From positions 5,816 to 69,815 of the forward strand of contig JBOFKD010000161.1 of the NCBI GenBank assembly GCA_051657165.1: 64,000 nucleotides of DNA, in the 5' to 3' direction. The DNA is from UBA7332 sp051657165 (GTDB taxonomy: Bacteria > Bacteroidota > Bacteroidia > Bacteroidales > UBA7332). Below, one piece after another: positions 8,898 through 17,852 of this stretch. The stretch's first letter is position 1. Every line of letters begins with the position of its first letter. The notes below the pieces were generated by a model. That model was given only the letters and a program-made list of their open reading frames with translations, searched no databases and was not told the origin of the DNA. A program made the translations under genes and the position numbers.

Positions 8898-10139
8898 TTA
8901 TAATGCAGTTAATCCGGAAGCAGCTATTCGCTCAATAGCCTTTATTGTATTTTCTCTTGTACCAAACCCCGTTAATCTGAAATAACCTTCACCTTCGGGA
9001 CCAAACCCGCATCCGGGAGTACCTACAATATTAAGTGTATGCAACATATAATCAAAAAAGCTCCAGGATGTATAACCCTCAGGTATCTTCAGCCACACAT
9101 AAGGCGAATTTACTCCTCCGACTACATCAAACCCTTTATCCATAAGTCCTTCGCGTATAATGCCGGCATTACCAAGATAATAATCAATTATCTCTTTCAC
9201 CTGCTTTTTCCCTTCTGTACTATAAACAGCCTCTGCTGCTTTCTGAACTACATATGAAACTCCGTTGAATTTCGTACAGTGACGTCTGTTCCAAAGTTTA
9301 TTCAATGACACCTCTACGCCTTCTGTCGTATAGCCTTTCAACTCTTTAGGTACAACCGTGTATGCACAACGGGTTCCGGTAAAACCTGCTGTTTTTGAAA
9401 AACTCCTGAATTCAATCGCACACTCTTTTGCTCCTTCTATTTCATAAATACTATGCGGAACATCATCTTCTGTAATATATGCCTCATAAGCCGCATCAAA
9501 CAATATAATTGATTTATTTTGGCGGGCATAATCAACCCATTCTGTCAACTGCTGCTTCGTCAAGGTTGTGCCGGTCGGATTATTCGGAAAACATAAATAT
9601 ATTATATCCGCATGCGCTGACGGCAATGACGGCACAAATTTATTGGCAGCTGTACAAGGTATATAAATAAGCTTATCCCAATGCCCGGTTGACAACAGAT
9701 CACCTGCGCGTCCCGACATTACATTGGTATCAATATAGACAGGATAAACCGGATCCATCACTGCCACCACATTATCCTGACCTAATATATCACCTATATT
9801 CCCCGTATCACTCTTTGAACCATCGCTTACAAAAATCTCATCATGACCCAGGCTCACACCTCGTGACGAGAAATCATTTTCAATAATCTGATCCAGCAAA
9901 AAACGATATCCCTGCTCAGGTCCATATCCTCGAAACGTTTCAGCTTCTGACATTTCGTCCACAGATTCATGCATAGCTTTTACAACCTCCGGAACAAGAG
10001 GTTTTGTCACATCTCCAATCCCTAAACGTATTATATCTGCATCGGGATTTTGCTGTTTATAATCACTTACTTTTTTTGCCACTTCCGAAAACAAATAGCT
10101 CCCCGGTAACTTCAAATAATTTTCATTCACTAATGCCAT
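8898..10139 (-). CDS. dapL: LL-diaminopimelate aminotransferase
   Basis: A 413-residue fold-type I PLP aminotransferase. CFPNNPTGT carries the substrate-contacting asparagine, FDAAYEAYI the PLP aspartate region, and SFSKTAGFTGTRCAY the PLP lysine, as in DapL. The enzyme converts tetrahydrodipicolinate directly to LL-diaminopimelate, bypassing the acyl intermediates of the DapD/DapE route. The neighbour dapF, 18 bases upstream on the same strand, epimerises the product, so the two form a compact lysine/peptidoglycan operon driven from 11041-11048. Confidence 0.96.
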   Translation of the reverse strand: MALVNENYLKLPGSYLFSEVAKKVSDYKQQNPDADIIRLGIGDVTKPLVPEVVKAMHESVDEMSEAETFRGYGPEQGYRFLLDQIIENDFSSRGVSLGHDEIFVSDGSKSDTGNIGDILGQDNVVAVMDPVYPVYIDTNVMSGRAGDLLSTGHWDKLIYIPCTAANKFVPSLPSAHADIIYLCFPNNPTGTTLTKQQLTEWVDYARQNKSIILFDAAYEAYITEDDVPHSIYEIEGAKECAIEFRSFSKTAGFTGTRCAYTVVPKELKGYTTEGVEVSLNKLWNRRHCTKFNGVSYVVQKAAEAVYSTEGKKQVKEIIDYYLGNAGIIREGLMDKGFDVVGGVNSPYVWLKIPEGYTSWSFFDYMLHTLNIVGTPGCGFGPEGEGYFRLTGFGTRENTIKAIERIAASGLTAL

Positions 10140-10157
10140 ATCCTATAAATCTTCTGA

Positions 10158-11003
10158 TTAATTTTCTAGTAAATTCGTAACTCCGTCAAACACAAACTCA
10201 GCAGGGCCTGTCATATAAACATGATTATCGGTCTCATCCCATCTGATTGTCAGATCTCCGCCTATAAGATGAATCGTGACTTCACGTTTCGTATATCCAT
10301 TCAAAACTGAAGCGACAAGTACAGCACATGCCCCAGTACCACAAGCTAAAGTTTCGCCTGCTCCTCGCTCCCATACCCGCATATTAAGTGTTGTACTATC
10401 TATAATTTCAACAAACTCTGTATTAATACGTTTTGGGAATAGTATATGATTTTCGAATAATGGACCTATAACCGGAAGATTCAGGTCTTTGATATTGCTG
10501 GTAAAAAGAACGGTATGAGGATTTCCCATTGAGACACACGTCATACGCCATATACGGTCTGCCAGTTCAATCTCTTCATTCAGTATTATATCTTTTTCAC
10601 TTACAACAGGTATTAAAGATGGAGTAAGAACAGGCTCACCCATATCTACCGTCACATCCTCAACTAAATTATTTTTCAGATTAAGGTTAAGAATTATAGT
10701 ACCTGCACCGGTTTCTAACGTAATTGATGTTTTATCAGTCAGGCCTTTTTCATAAACATATCTGGCAACACACCTTGACGCATTCCCGCACATTTCGGAC
10801 TCTGATCCGTCTGCATTAAACATTCTCATTCTGAAATCACAGCTTTCTGAAGGCAAAATTACAACCAGGCCATCTGAACCAATTCCGTAGTGACGGTCAC
10901 TCAGTTTAATGGCTGCTTTTCTATAATCAGTAACCTTTTCCTTGAAGCCATCTATATAAATATAATCATTACCGGCTCCTTGCATTTTTGTAAACTGTAG
11001 CAT
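10158..11003 (-). CDS. dapF: Diaminopimelate epimerase
   Basis: A 281-residue enzyme that interconverts LL- and meso-diaminopimelate by a two-cysteine, PLP-free mechanism. It starts MLQFTKMQGAGNDYIYID. The first catalytic cysteine is in NADGSESEMCGNASRC and the second in GAGETLACGTGACA. Both half-domains are complete and the length is usual. It is the first gene of the dapF-dapL operon and is followed by dapL after 18 bases. A TATATTTG promoter box lies 38 bases upstream. Confidence 0.96.
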   Translation of the reverse strand: MLQFTKMQGAGNDYIYIDGFKEKVTDYRKAAIKLSDRHYGIGSDGLVVILPSESCDFRMRMFNADGSESEMCGNASRCVARYVYEKGLTDKTSITLETGAGTIILNLNLKNNLVEDVTVDMGEPVLTPSLIPVVSEKDIILNEEIELADRIWRMTCVSMGNPHTVLFTSNIKDLNLPVIGPLFENHILFPKRINTEFVEIIDSTTLNMRVWERGAGETLACGTGACAVLVASVLNGYTKREVTIHLIGGDLTIRWDETDNHVYMTGPAEFVFDGVTNLLEN

Positions 11004-11040
11004 AAATACGTGTTTTTAGTATTTAGAATTATTCAAAAGA

Positions 11041-11048
11041 CAAATATA
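11041..11048 (-). promoter_or_regulatory. -7 box of dapF-dapL promoter (TATATTTG)
   Basis: CAAATATA on the plus strand matches TAnnTTTG on the minus strand, 38 bases upstream of the dapF ATG. Confidence 0.6.
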
Positions 11049-11249
11049 AATATTTAGCTTAACAATAAAAGCATATTGATAGTTTTTTAATACAAAAACA
11101 AACATACAGTCACAAACATGTATAACAAACACAATTAATGCAACTTTATACACCCATAATCATCTCAGGTTAGCATAATCCTATAATTATCTGATTATCT
11201 AAGCAAATCATATATCAATTTAAATATTTCAAACTCCTCTCCGGATAAA

Positions 11250-11295
11250 CAAAAAAAGCACCCGGGATGCTATTAAAACATCCCGGGTGCTTCTA
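11250..11295 (-). terminator. Rho-independent terminator of the S9 peptidase gene
   Basis: A perfect 14-bp stem (AAGCACCCGGGATG at 11256-11269, CATCCCGGGTGCTT at 11279-11292), followed on the minus strand by a run of seven T. Confidence 0.9.
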
Positions 11296-11307
11296 TTCTT
11301 CATCCAA

Positions 11308-13395
11308 TTACTTCAACCAGCGATCAAGCCAGTTAAAGAATCGTCTTTGCCATAATACAGAGTTTTGAGGTTGGAATATCCAGTGATTTTCATCCGGAAA
11401 AACAACCATTTCAGCAGGAATACCACGCAATTTAGCAGCGTTAAAAGCCGACATTCCCTGAGATGCAAGAATACGATAATCAAGTTCTCCGTGAGAAACC
11501 AGAATAGGCGTATCCCATTTACCTACGAAACGATGCGGAGAATTCTCAAACGTACGCATTGCTGTAGCATTTTCTTTGTCCCAGAAAGGACCACCCATAT
11601 CCCAATATGCAAACCACATCTCCTCAGTTTCAAGGAATTGTTGTTCCAGATTAAAGATACCGGCATGAGCAATAAATGCTTTAAATCGTTTATTATGATT
11701 ACCGGCAAGCCAGTACACAGAGAAACCTCCGTAACTTGCTCCAACCGCGCCCAGATGATCAGCATCAACATAAGGTTCTTTTGCCAATGCATCAATTGCA
11801 CTTAAATAATCTTTCATGTTTTGTCCGCCGTAATCCTTACTGATCTGCTCAAGCCATTCTTGTCCGAATCCCGGTAAGCCTCTGCGGTTAGGAGCCACTA
11901 CGATATACCCGTTAGCTGCCATTAATTGCATATTCCAGCGATACGAGAAGAATTGACTCACTGTACTCTGCGGACCTCCCTGACAATACAGAATTGCAGG
12001 ATATTTTTTAGCCGGATCAAAATTCGGCGGATAAATCACCCATGTCAGCATTTGTTTCTTATCTGTAGTCTCAATCCAGCGTTCCTCTACTTTACCCATC
12101 TTAATTTGCTTAAGAAGGTCTTCGTTTTCGAATGTCAGTTCAACAGCCTCTCCTGTAGATGGATTTACAGAATATATTTCGTTTGGTTTAGACATAGAAT
12201 GACGCACTGCAACTAATCCGTCAGCAGTTTGAGCAACAGCTTCATAGTCATACTGACCATCCGTAATCTGCTTCACTTCCTTAGAAGCAACATTTACATT
12301 CCATAAGTGAGTAACGGCATTACGACATGATACCATAATAATATCACTACCCTTATTTTCCCAGATAAAGTCTTCAGCATTATAGTCAAATGTCTCAGTA
12401 AGATATTTTTTATCTTTCGTAGCAAGATCAATCACAAATAGACGTTTTTTATCCGATTCATATCCGTCACGCTCCATACTGATAAAGGCCAGTTGTGAAC
12501 CATCAGGCGAGAATTGAGGATTTGTATCATATCCCATCATTCCCTCTGTCAGATTTACAGTTTCCTTTGAAGCCAGATCATATAAATAGATATCCGTATT
12601 CGTTGATACACTATAAGCCAGTCCTGTTTTTTTACGAGACGAATAAGCGATTTGTTTCCCGTCAGGCGACCATGCCAGCTGTTCGATTCCTCCGTGAGGT
12701 TTTGTCGGACATTCATAAGGTTCTCCCTGCATGATATCATAAACGTCGGTTACGGATTTACCATCAAATGTACCCACAAACGGATGCGGAATAGATTCTA
12801 CCCATTCGTCCCAGTGTTTATACATCAGATCATCCACAACACGCCCTGTTGCTTTTGGCAGATCAGGATAAATATCTGATGCTCTTTCGCCATATTTAAT
12901 TGACTTGATTACAAGTATTTTTGTTTCATCAGGAGAGAAGAGGTATCCTGAAATACCACCATCTTCGTTTGTTATCTGCACAGGTGACGATCCGTCAGCA
13001 TTCATAATCCAAAGCTGAGAACTTCCGCTTTTAGATGACAAATAAGCAATTCTCTTACCATCCTTCATCCAGCGTGCACTATTCTCACTCGTTGCAGTAT
13101 GAGTTATCTGTGTCTTATCCTTCCCGTCTGTAAGCATTGTAAAAAGCTCTCTGTTGCTTTTATTCTCCGGAATGCTCACATACGAAACTCCGTATAACAA
13201 TTTCTTACCATCGGGCGATACCTGAACATCTGATAATCGACCAAAACTATTTAAAACTTCAGGTGTCAAAATCCCATTTTTGACTACAACCTGAGACTTA
13301 CCTATTACATTTCCTTCCTCAGTGGTGTTTTTCTGGTCTCCACAAGCACTCAACGTAATAAGAGCTGCCATACAATAACCGGTTATTCTATTCAT
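11308..13395 (-). CDS. Secreted S9-family (prolyl oligopeptidase-like) peptidase, lipoprotein
   Basis: A 695-residue protein with a lipoprotein-type signal: MNRITGYCMAALITLSAC ends in the lipobox LSAC. Residues 40-430 have the repeated DG(K/S) blades of a WD40-like beta-propeller (SPDGKKLLYG, SPDETKILV, SPDGKQIAYS, SPDGSQLAFI). The C-terminal alpha/beta hydrolase has the nucleophile in GASYGGFS, an acid in GELDYRI and the histidine in DENHWIF. This is the architecture of dipeptidyl/acylaminoacyl peptidases of clan SC, which trim oligopeptides in the periplasm or at the cell surface. It is transcribed alone, with a strong terminator; CAAAGAAA upstream is a near-consensus promoter box. Confidence 0.92.
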   Translation of the reverse strand: MNRITGYCMAALITLSACGDQKNTTEEGNVIGKSQVVVKNGILTPEVLNSFGRLSDVQVSPDGKKLLYGVSYVSIPENKSNRELFTMLTDGKDKTQITHTATSENSARWMKDGKRIAYLSSKSGSSQLWIMNADGSSPVQITNEDGGISGYLFSPDETKILVIKSIKYGERASDIYPDLPKATGRVVDDLMYKHWDEWVESIPHPFVGTFDGKSVTDVYDIMQGEPYECPTKPHGGIEQLAWSPDGKQIAYSSRKKTGLAYSVSTNTDIYLYDLASKETVNLTEGMMGYDTNPQFSPDGSQLAFISMERDGYESDKKRLFVIDLATKDKKYLTETFDYNAEDFIWENKGSDIIMVSCRNAVTHLWNVNVASKEVKQITDGQYDYEAVAQTADGLVAVRHSMSKPNEIYSVNPSTGEAVELTFENEDLLKQIKMGKVEERWIETTDKKQMLTWVIYPPNFDPAKKYPAILYCQGGPQSTVSQFFSYRWNMQLMAANGYIVVAPNRRGLPGFGQEWLEQISKDYGGQNMKDYLSAIDALAKEPYVDADHLGAVGASYGGFSVYWLAGNHNKRFKAFIAHAGIFNLEQQFLETEEMWFAYWDMGGPFWDKENATAMRTFENSPHRFVGKWDTPILVSHGELDYRILASQGMSAFNAAKLRGIPAEMVVFPDENHWIFQPQNSVLWQRRFFNWLDRWLK

Positions 13396-13587
13396 AATAA
13401 GTTAATTCAATAAATCCTATTACAAAGAAAACGTATTATTATTAAAAACAAACATCAAGAGCCAATAAAATAATAATTATTTCATTTTTATGCATATTCT
13501 CGGGAAAGAAAATTATATTCGCTATTGGAATCATTCATACAGATATCAAAAGAAGTATAGAGAACCATTATTTAATACGTTAATTTT

Positions 13588-14532
13588 ATGATTAATCAGA
13601 TATATAATAAGATTAAAAACAAAGAAGAGATTACTTATGACGAAGCAATTCTTCTATCCGGACTCGAGAACAAAGAAGAGCTATATAATCTGGCGGAAAA
13701 AGTAACAAAAGAATTTGCTCCTGAGAAATTCGATATGTGCTCAATTATAAATGTAAAATCAGGAAAGTGCCCTGAAGATTGTAAATGGTGCGCACAATCT
13801 GCTCACTGGAAAACGACGGCAGATATTTATCCGTTCATGGAGGCTGAAGAATCTCTGCGTCAGGCCAGATATAACGAAGCTCAGGGGATTAATCGCTTTT
13901 CTCTGGTAGCAAGCGGCAGAAGATTAAGTAAGAAAGATCTTGCCTCGGCTGTTGCAACATACAAGTTATTAAAAGCTGAGTCAAAAATCAAATTATGTGC
14001 ATCCTTAGGCCTCGTCACTAAAGATGATCTGCTTGCACTGAAAGAAGCAGGTGTCACAACTTATCATTGCAACCTTGAAGCTGCACCATCTTATTTCGGA
14101 GATCTGTGTACTACTCATACGCAGGATGATAAGATTAAAACGCTTATGGCTGCTCACGAAGCTGGAATGGAGTTATGTTCTGGTGGTATTATTGGTATGG
14201 GAGAAACGATGGAACAAAGGATTGAGCTTGCATTTAAATTAAAAGAGCTCCCTTTATTCTCAATTCCTATCAATATGCTGCATCCGATTCCGGGGACTCC
14301 TCTGGAACACGAAGCACCATTAACTGAAGAGGAAATACTAACAACTGTTGCTATTTTCCGTTTAATCCATCCGACTAAATATTTAAGATTCTCTGGAGGA
14401 AGAGCACTCATGAGTCGCGATCTGCAGAAGAGAGCTCACAAATGTGGTATGAACTCTGCCATTGTTGGAGATTTACTGACTACGATAGGCTCTACGGTTG
14501 ATGAAGATAAAGAGATGTTTCAGATCAAATAA
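13588..14532 (+). CDS. bioB: Biotin synthase
   Basis: A 314-residue radical SAM enzyme. The SAM [4Fe-4S] cluster cysteines are C61, C65 and C68 in CPEDCKWCAQS. Further BioB signatures are YHCNLEAAPSYF, CSGGIIGMGE and FSGGRALMS. It inserts sulfur into dethiobiotin, the last step of biotin synthesis. Other bio genes are not nearby, so it stands alone on the plus strand between two minus-strand genes. No promoter box matching the consensus was found upstream. Slightly short for the family but complete. Confidence 0.96.
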   Translation: MINQIYNKIKNKEEITYDEAILLSGLENKEELYNLAEKVTKEFAPEKFDMCSIINVKSGKCPEDCKWCAQSAHWKTTADIYPFMEAEESLRQARYNEAQGINRFSLVASGRRLSKKDLASAVATYKLLKAESKIKLCASLGLVTKDDLLALKEAGVTTYHCNLEAAPSYFGDLCTTHTQDDKIKTLMAAHEAGMELCSGGIIGMGETMEQRIELAFKLKELPLFSIPINMLHPIPGTPLEHEAPLTEEEILTTVAIFRLIHPTKYLRFSGGRALMSRDLQKRAHKCGMNSAIVGDLLTTIGSTVDEDKEMFQIK

Positions 14533-14592
14533 GAGAACATCTGTGAAATTAGATTTGCATATATCTCATTCATCCGCTTAGCGGCCCCCAAA

Positions 14593-14659
14593 ACTATATA
14601 CAGAGTTAATTCAGAGCCTGTACTTTGACAGCTGACTCAAAATTAACTCTGTATATGCT
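14593..14659. terminator. Convergent terminator between bioB and the TSCPD-HD gene
   Basis: Inverted arms TATATACAGAGTTAATT (14595-14611) and AATTAACTCTGTATATG (14640-14656) enclose a loop of 28 bases that can itself fold. The structure sits between two converging genes and is followed by CTTTTT on the plus strand, so it may serve both. Confidence 0.7.
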
Positions 14660-14702
14660 TTTTCGATAAGATCATCAAGAATGATCAATAGCCACACTTG
14701 AT

Positions 14703-15488
14703 TTACAGAAACATCTTTTCCCACTCTCTGAACTTAGAGACTGATTTCTCGCCGAATTTATTCAATCCCGCCTCTACTTGTTCAGGAGTTCTACGCTGTC
14801 CGGGCTTCGTTTTAGAGAAAAAAAGATCAGCAAAGCAGATAACCTGCTCTTCCATTGTTTCGGGTTCGAAATTACGAAGCGGCAATGGCAGATTACGTTC
14901 TGCAATCTCTGTTTCGGAAAGTCCGGTACCCGTATGTCTTTCAGCCACACGTGCATGAAGATCCAATCCTTCTTTACGCAGTAATTCTGCTCCCAAAAAT
15001 CCGTGACGAATATACGGCTCCTTTCCTTCACAATAAATGGAAGGTGCATCTGTATAGGAAATACCTATATCATGCAGCATGGCGGCCTGATACAAAAATT
15101 CTTTATCCAGATTTAATTCAGGATGACGCTCTGCTATTTCAACAGCCATTTCAGCGACCTGACGACTGTGATTAACCAGACAATCATACAGAGGAGTTCC
15201 CTCTTTGTAATATTTATTTATAATATCTGTTGTAGAATTCATATTAAAAACATTTTCCAGACATTGAGCTAACTGATCAGGACATGAAGTCCCCTTTCCA
15301 TTACAATCAATTCCTTTTAAACGTGACACCACTTCATTCACATTCATATCATTTAACAAAGCTGATATACCCTGTAAATTTCCATTACAACCTCCTGTAA
15401 ACGCGACTGATGTAATTTTCCCGTCTTTCACTCCTACTTCGATGCTTTTACAGCACACTCCACTTGGTTTATATACGATTTGCTTCAT
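14703..15488 (-). CDS. TSCPD domain - HD phosphohydrolase fusion
   Basis: A 261-residue two-domain protein. Residues 1-85 match the TSCPD/TIGR03905 type (YKPSGVCCKSIEV, TGGCNGNLQGISAL, the cysteine-bearing GKGTSCPDQLA). Residues 100-261 form an HD-domain hydrolase, with CLVNHSRQVAEMA followed by AAMLHDIG holding the HD metal ligands and a later ERHTGTG. HD proteins of this size hydrolyse phosphate esters or nucleotides; TSCPD domains occur alone or on ribonucleotide reductases. The substrate is not known. A TACCTTTG promoter box lies at 15515-15522, after the transporter gene. Confidence 0.8.
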   Translation of the reverse strand: MKQIVYKPSGVCCKSIEVGVKDGKITSVAFTGGCNGNLQGISALLNDMNVNEVVSRLKGIDCNGKGTSCPDQLAQCLENVFNMNSTTDIINKYYKEGTPLYDCLVNHSRQVAEMAVEIAERHPELNLDKEFLYQAAMLHDIGISYTDAPSIYCEGKEPYIRHGFLGAELLRKEGLDLHARVAERHTGTGLSETEIAERNLPLPLRNFEPETMEEQVICFADLFFSKTKPGQRRTPEQVEAGLNKFGEKSVSKFREWEKMFL

Positions 15489-15514
15489 TTTTCACTTTGT
15501 AAAATTATTCATCA

Positions 15515-15522
15515 CAAAGGTA
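15515..15522 (-). promoter_or_regulatory. -7 box of the TSCPD-HD gene (TACCTTTG)
   Basis: CAAAGGTA on the plus strand matches TAnnTTTG on the minus strand, 27 bases upstream of the ATG and just downstream of the transporter stop. Confidence 0.6.
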
Positions 15523-15529
15523 ACAAAAG

Positions 15530-17233
15530 CTAGCCCATCATCAAAACCAGAACAACACCCCAGAGAATCAGTAATGTATTCCCAACCGCATAAGTAACTG
15601 TGTATCCAAGTGCAGGAATCGTACTCTCTAACGTATCCTGAACTGCACCCAGGGCTGCTGTAGTAGTTCTGCCGCCCGCACAGCATCCAAGCGTAATCGC
15701 CGGATGAAATTTAAATAATTTATGCCCAATGATTACACCCGATATGAGCGGTAATGAAGTTGATAAAACCCCGGCTATAAATACAATCAGTCCAACATCC
15801 TTAAGACCTGCAATAAACGTAGGTCCGGTAGTTATACCAACAATTGCGATAAACATATTCAAACCTATATTATTCATAAGCCAGACTGAAGCTGAAGGTA
15901 TATTCCCATAAGTTGGTCGTTTGGTACGCAACCAACCCAATACCAGACCTGCAATCAATGCTCCGCCACTCGTACTCAAACTTATCGGCACCTGTCCGAT
16001 ATGAATTGCCAGAGATCCTATTATACCACCTATCACGATACCAAGACTCACAAATGTAAAGTCTGTTTTATTTGAAGGACGTTCAACATATCCCAGATGA
16101 GGAGCGGCATTACGTATTTCGCGCTCTAATCCGGTAATCTCAACCCGGTCACCCTCAAACAACATTGTTTGCTTCAGTACAGGAATATCAATTCCGGTAC
16201 GCGTAATATGCTTAATCATTACTCCGTGCATATATTTTTCTTTACGAATATCTTCTATTGTCCTGTTTTTAGCACCTTTACTGTTTATCAACACAAATAT
16301 ATTTTCGACCGGAAAATTCAATAAAACAGGATCCATTATCTCAGGACCGATCCATCCTTCATCTTCTATAACATATTCGCGTCTTCCTGAAAGAACTAAC
16401 TCATCGCCAGACTGGATAAGCATATCCTGCTCAGGATCAATTATTTTATCTCCTTTTCTTATTCGTTCCACAAAAATAGACCGGCCCATCTTTTGCAGCT
16501 CATCCTCAAGCATACTTACAGTTTTTCCATCTTTAAACCATTGTCCATCTACAAGATAAGCTCTGAAAGCTATTGGCCTGTAAACATTTTCATATGCAGG
16601 ATCATCTTCTATCTGACTCTTATTCATAGTCAGCTCAAGCTCTTTTGTTTGCTGTTTTACTTTTTTAAGTCCTCCCATTAAAGCCGGACCAAGTATACTT
16701 AAAAGATAAGCTGAGCCTATCGTTCCGAACAGATACGTAACAGCATAAGAAACAGGCATAATATTTATCCATGCTTGTTTCTCGGCATCGTCAACACCCA
16801 GTGTATTAATTGTTGAAGTCCCCACACCAAGAATAGCCGACATCGTTTGCGAACCTGCCAGAAGACCAACTGCCTCTCCCGTATTAAAACCTAATACACG
16901 GGCTACCAGATAAGGAAATATCAGACACATCAGACACAATACTACTGCAAATAAGGCTTGTTTAATACCATTGGAACGCAAAGCCCTGAAAAATTCAGGT
17001 CCCACACTATATCCTATTGAGAATAGAAACATTAAAAAGAATACTGATTTCATAGGCCCAGAAATCTCAATATTCATTTGTCCTACTGCGACTCCAACCA
17101 GCAGAACACTTGTCACGACCCCCAGAGACAGACCCTTGTATTTCAAATTCCCAATCCAGAATCCAATACCTAAAGTCAGAAATATTGCCAGCTCCGGATT
17201 CTCCCGAAACAACTGGATAAACCAATGCATCAT
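15530..17233 (-). CDS. AspT/YidE-type transporter with two TrkA-C domains
   Basis: A 567-residue membrane protein of the aspartate:alanine exchanger family (putative transporter duplication, TIGR01625). The N-terminal helix block begins MMHWFIQLFRENPELAIFL and includes GLLAGSQTMSAILGVG. A cytosolic middle (about residues 205-385) has two RCK_C/TrkA-C modules, with a DELVLSGRRE motif in the first and GDRVEITGLE in the second. A second helix block holds TFIAGLKDVGL and GCCAGGRTTTAALG. Family members exchange or export amino or dicarboxylic acids; the substrate here is unknown. It is followed by the TSCPD-HD gene. Confidence 0.9.
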   Translation of the reverse strand: MMHWFIQLFRENPELAIFLTLGIGFWIGNLKYKGLSLGVVTSVLLVGVAVGQMNIEISGPMKSVFFLMFLFSIGYSVGPEFFRALRSNGIKQALFAVVLCLMCLIFPYLVARVLGFNTGEAVGLLAGSQTMSAILGVGTSTINTLGVDDAEKQAWINIMPVSYAVTYLFGTIGSAYLLSILGPALMGGLKKVKQQTKELELTMNKSQIEDDPAYENVYRPIAFRAYLVDGQWFKDGKTVSMLEDELQKMGRSIFVERIRKGDKIIDPEQDMLIQSGDELVLSGRREYVIEDEGWIGPEIMDPVLLNFPVENIFVLINSKGAKNRTIEDIRKEKYMHGVMIKHITRTGIDIPVLKQTMLFEGDRVEITGLEREIRNAAPHLGYVERPSNKTDFTFVSLGIVIGGIIGSLAIHIGQVPISLSTSGGALIAGLVLGWLRTKRPTYGNIPSASVWLMNNIGLNMFIAIVGITTGPTFIAGLKDVGLIVFIAGVLSTSLPLISGVIIGHKLFKFHPAITLGCCAGGRTTTAALGAVQDTLESTIPALGYTVTYAVGNTLLILWGVVLVLMMG

Positions 17234-17340
17234 AAATAGTTATGGTTAAATAAACACTTTCCGTTAAAACAAGAGTATTCGAAATATAGTTTCCGGCACT
17301 GATAAAAAAACAGGAGAATGATCACTCTGGAATTTCCGGA

Positions 17341-17692
17341 ATATCTCTTATGCAAATATCCAACTGCACAATCATACCCGTTTGCAAATAGGAAACTGAA
17401 ATATTCTTGCTTTCTTAATCGTATATTTTAGCAAGAATAAACCGGCAATTAATAACTGAATATAAGAGACTTACTTCATTCAACTGCATCCTTTAGAAAT
17501 CCGGTCCGGAGCGGTTATAATTCCGCCCCGGACCGGTTCTGATTCCGCTCCGGAGCGGATTGTATTCCGGTCCGGAGCGGAAAAGTAAATCAACCGTATT
17601 TCGCAACTAAATCATCCTGATATTAAAAACAATTCCTCCTTTGTTCAGGCTAGTCTATATGACTATTCATTTTCGTTTATGCGAATATTACA
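17341..17692 (-). repeat. Composite intergenic repeat, copy 1
   Basis: The reverse complement aligns with 62905-63365 over several blocks: the TATTC/GAATA end with CAAAGGAGGAATT, the CGGTTGATTT block, the four-palindrome array, CTCTTATAT...CAATTAAT...CCGGTTTATTCTT, CGATTAAGAAAG, TTTCAGTTT...TTGCAAACG and GCAGTTGGA...AAGAGA. Compared with copy 3, about 80 bases are missing between CGATTAAGAAAG and TTTCAGTTT, and the TTGCAAA and CTTAAG arrays are reduced to single units (about 17380-17392 and 17345-17357). Confidence 0.85.
17501..17580. repeat. Array of four 14-bp palindromes, 22-bp period (TCCGGA-like core)
   Basis: Units start at 17501, 17523, 17545 and 17567, an exact 22-bp step: CCGGTCCGGAGCGG, CCGCCCCGGACCGG, CCGCTCCGGAGCGG, CCGGTCCGGAGCGG. 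Spacers are 8 AT-rich bases. The third is a perfect dyad; the others carry one or two mismatches. Confidence 0.95.
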
Positions 17693-17782
17693 CATAAAAC
17701 AATAGTGCAGAAACAGCGAGTAATTTTTGAGGCTGCGGTATTTATACGTTAATCTCCCAATACCATGCACGACTCACAACGA

Positions 17783-17816
17783 AAAACAGCCGGAATCAAT
17801 ACTGATTCCGGCTGTC
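17783..17816 (-). terminator. Rho-independent terminator of the binding lipoprotein gene
   Basis: A perfect 13-bp stem (ACAGCCGGAATCA / TGATTCCGGCTGT) with a 4-base loop, followed by TTTT on the minus strand, 37 bases after the stop. Confidence 0.85.
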
Positions 17817-17852
17817 AAGTAATGCTTAATACTATATTCAAAAATTAAATTC

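Larger units (their letters stand above)
11004..11307. other. Intergenic region between dapF and the S9 peptidase gene
   Basis: About 300 AT-rich bases without a gene. They hold the dapF promoter box at the right of dapF and the terminator of the S9 peptidase gene. I see no other structure in the middle. Confidence 0.8.
17234..17852. other. Gene-free region carrying composite repeat copy 1
   Basis: About 620 bases between the transporter and the binding lipoprotein. It holds the transporter promoter region (a near-consensus TATATTTC on the minus strand near 17280), copy 1 of the composite repeat (about 17341-17692) and the terminator of the lipoprotein gene. I found no open frame of credible coding character. 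Confidence 0.85.

Noticed and set aside
13425..13587. A riboswitch or BirA operator upstream of bioB
   Set aside because: No recognisable conserved core or operator dyad was found.
17234..17852. A rho-independent terminator role for the CCGGTCCGGAGCGG array
   Set aside because: Four palindromes at a strict period without T-tracts do not fit a terminator; a separate terminator lies at 17783-17816.
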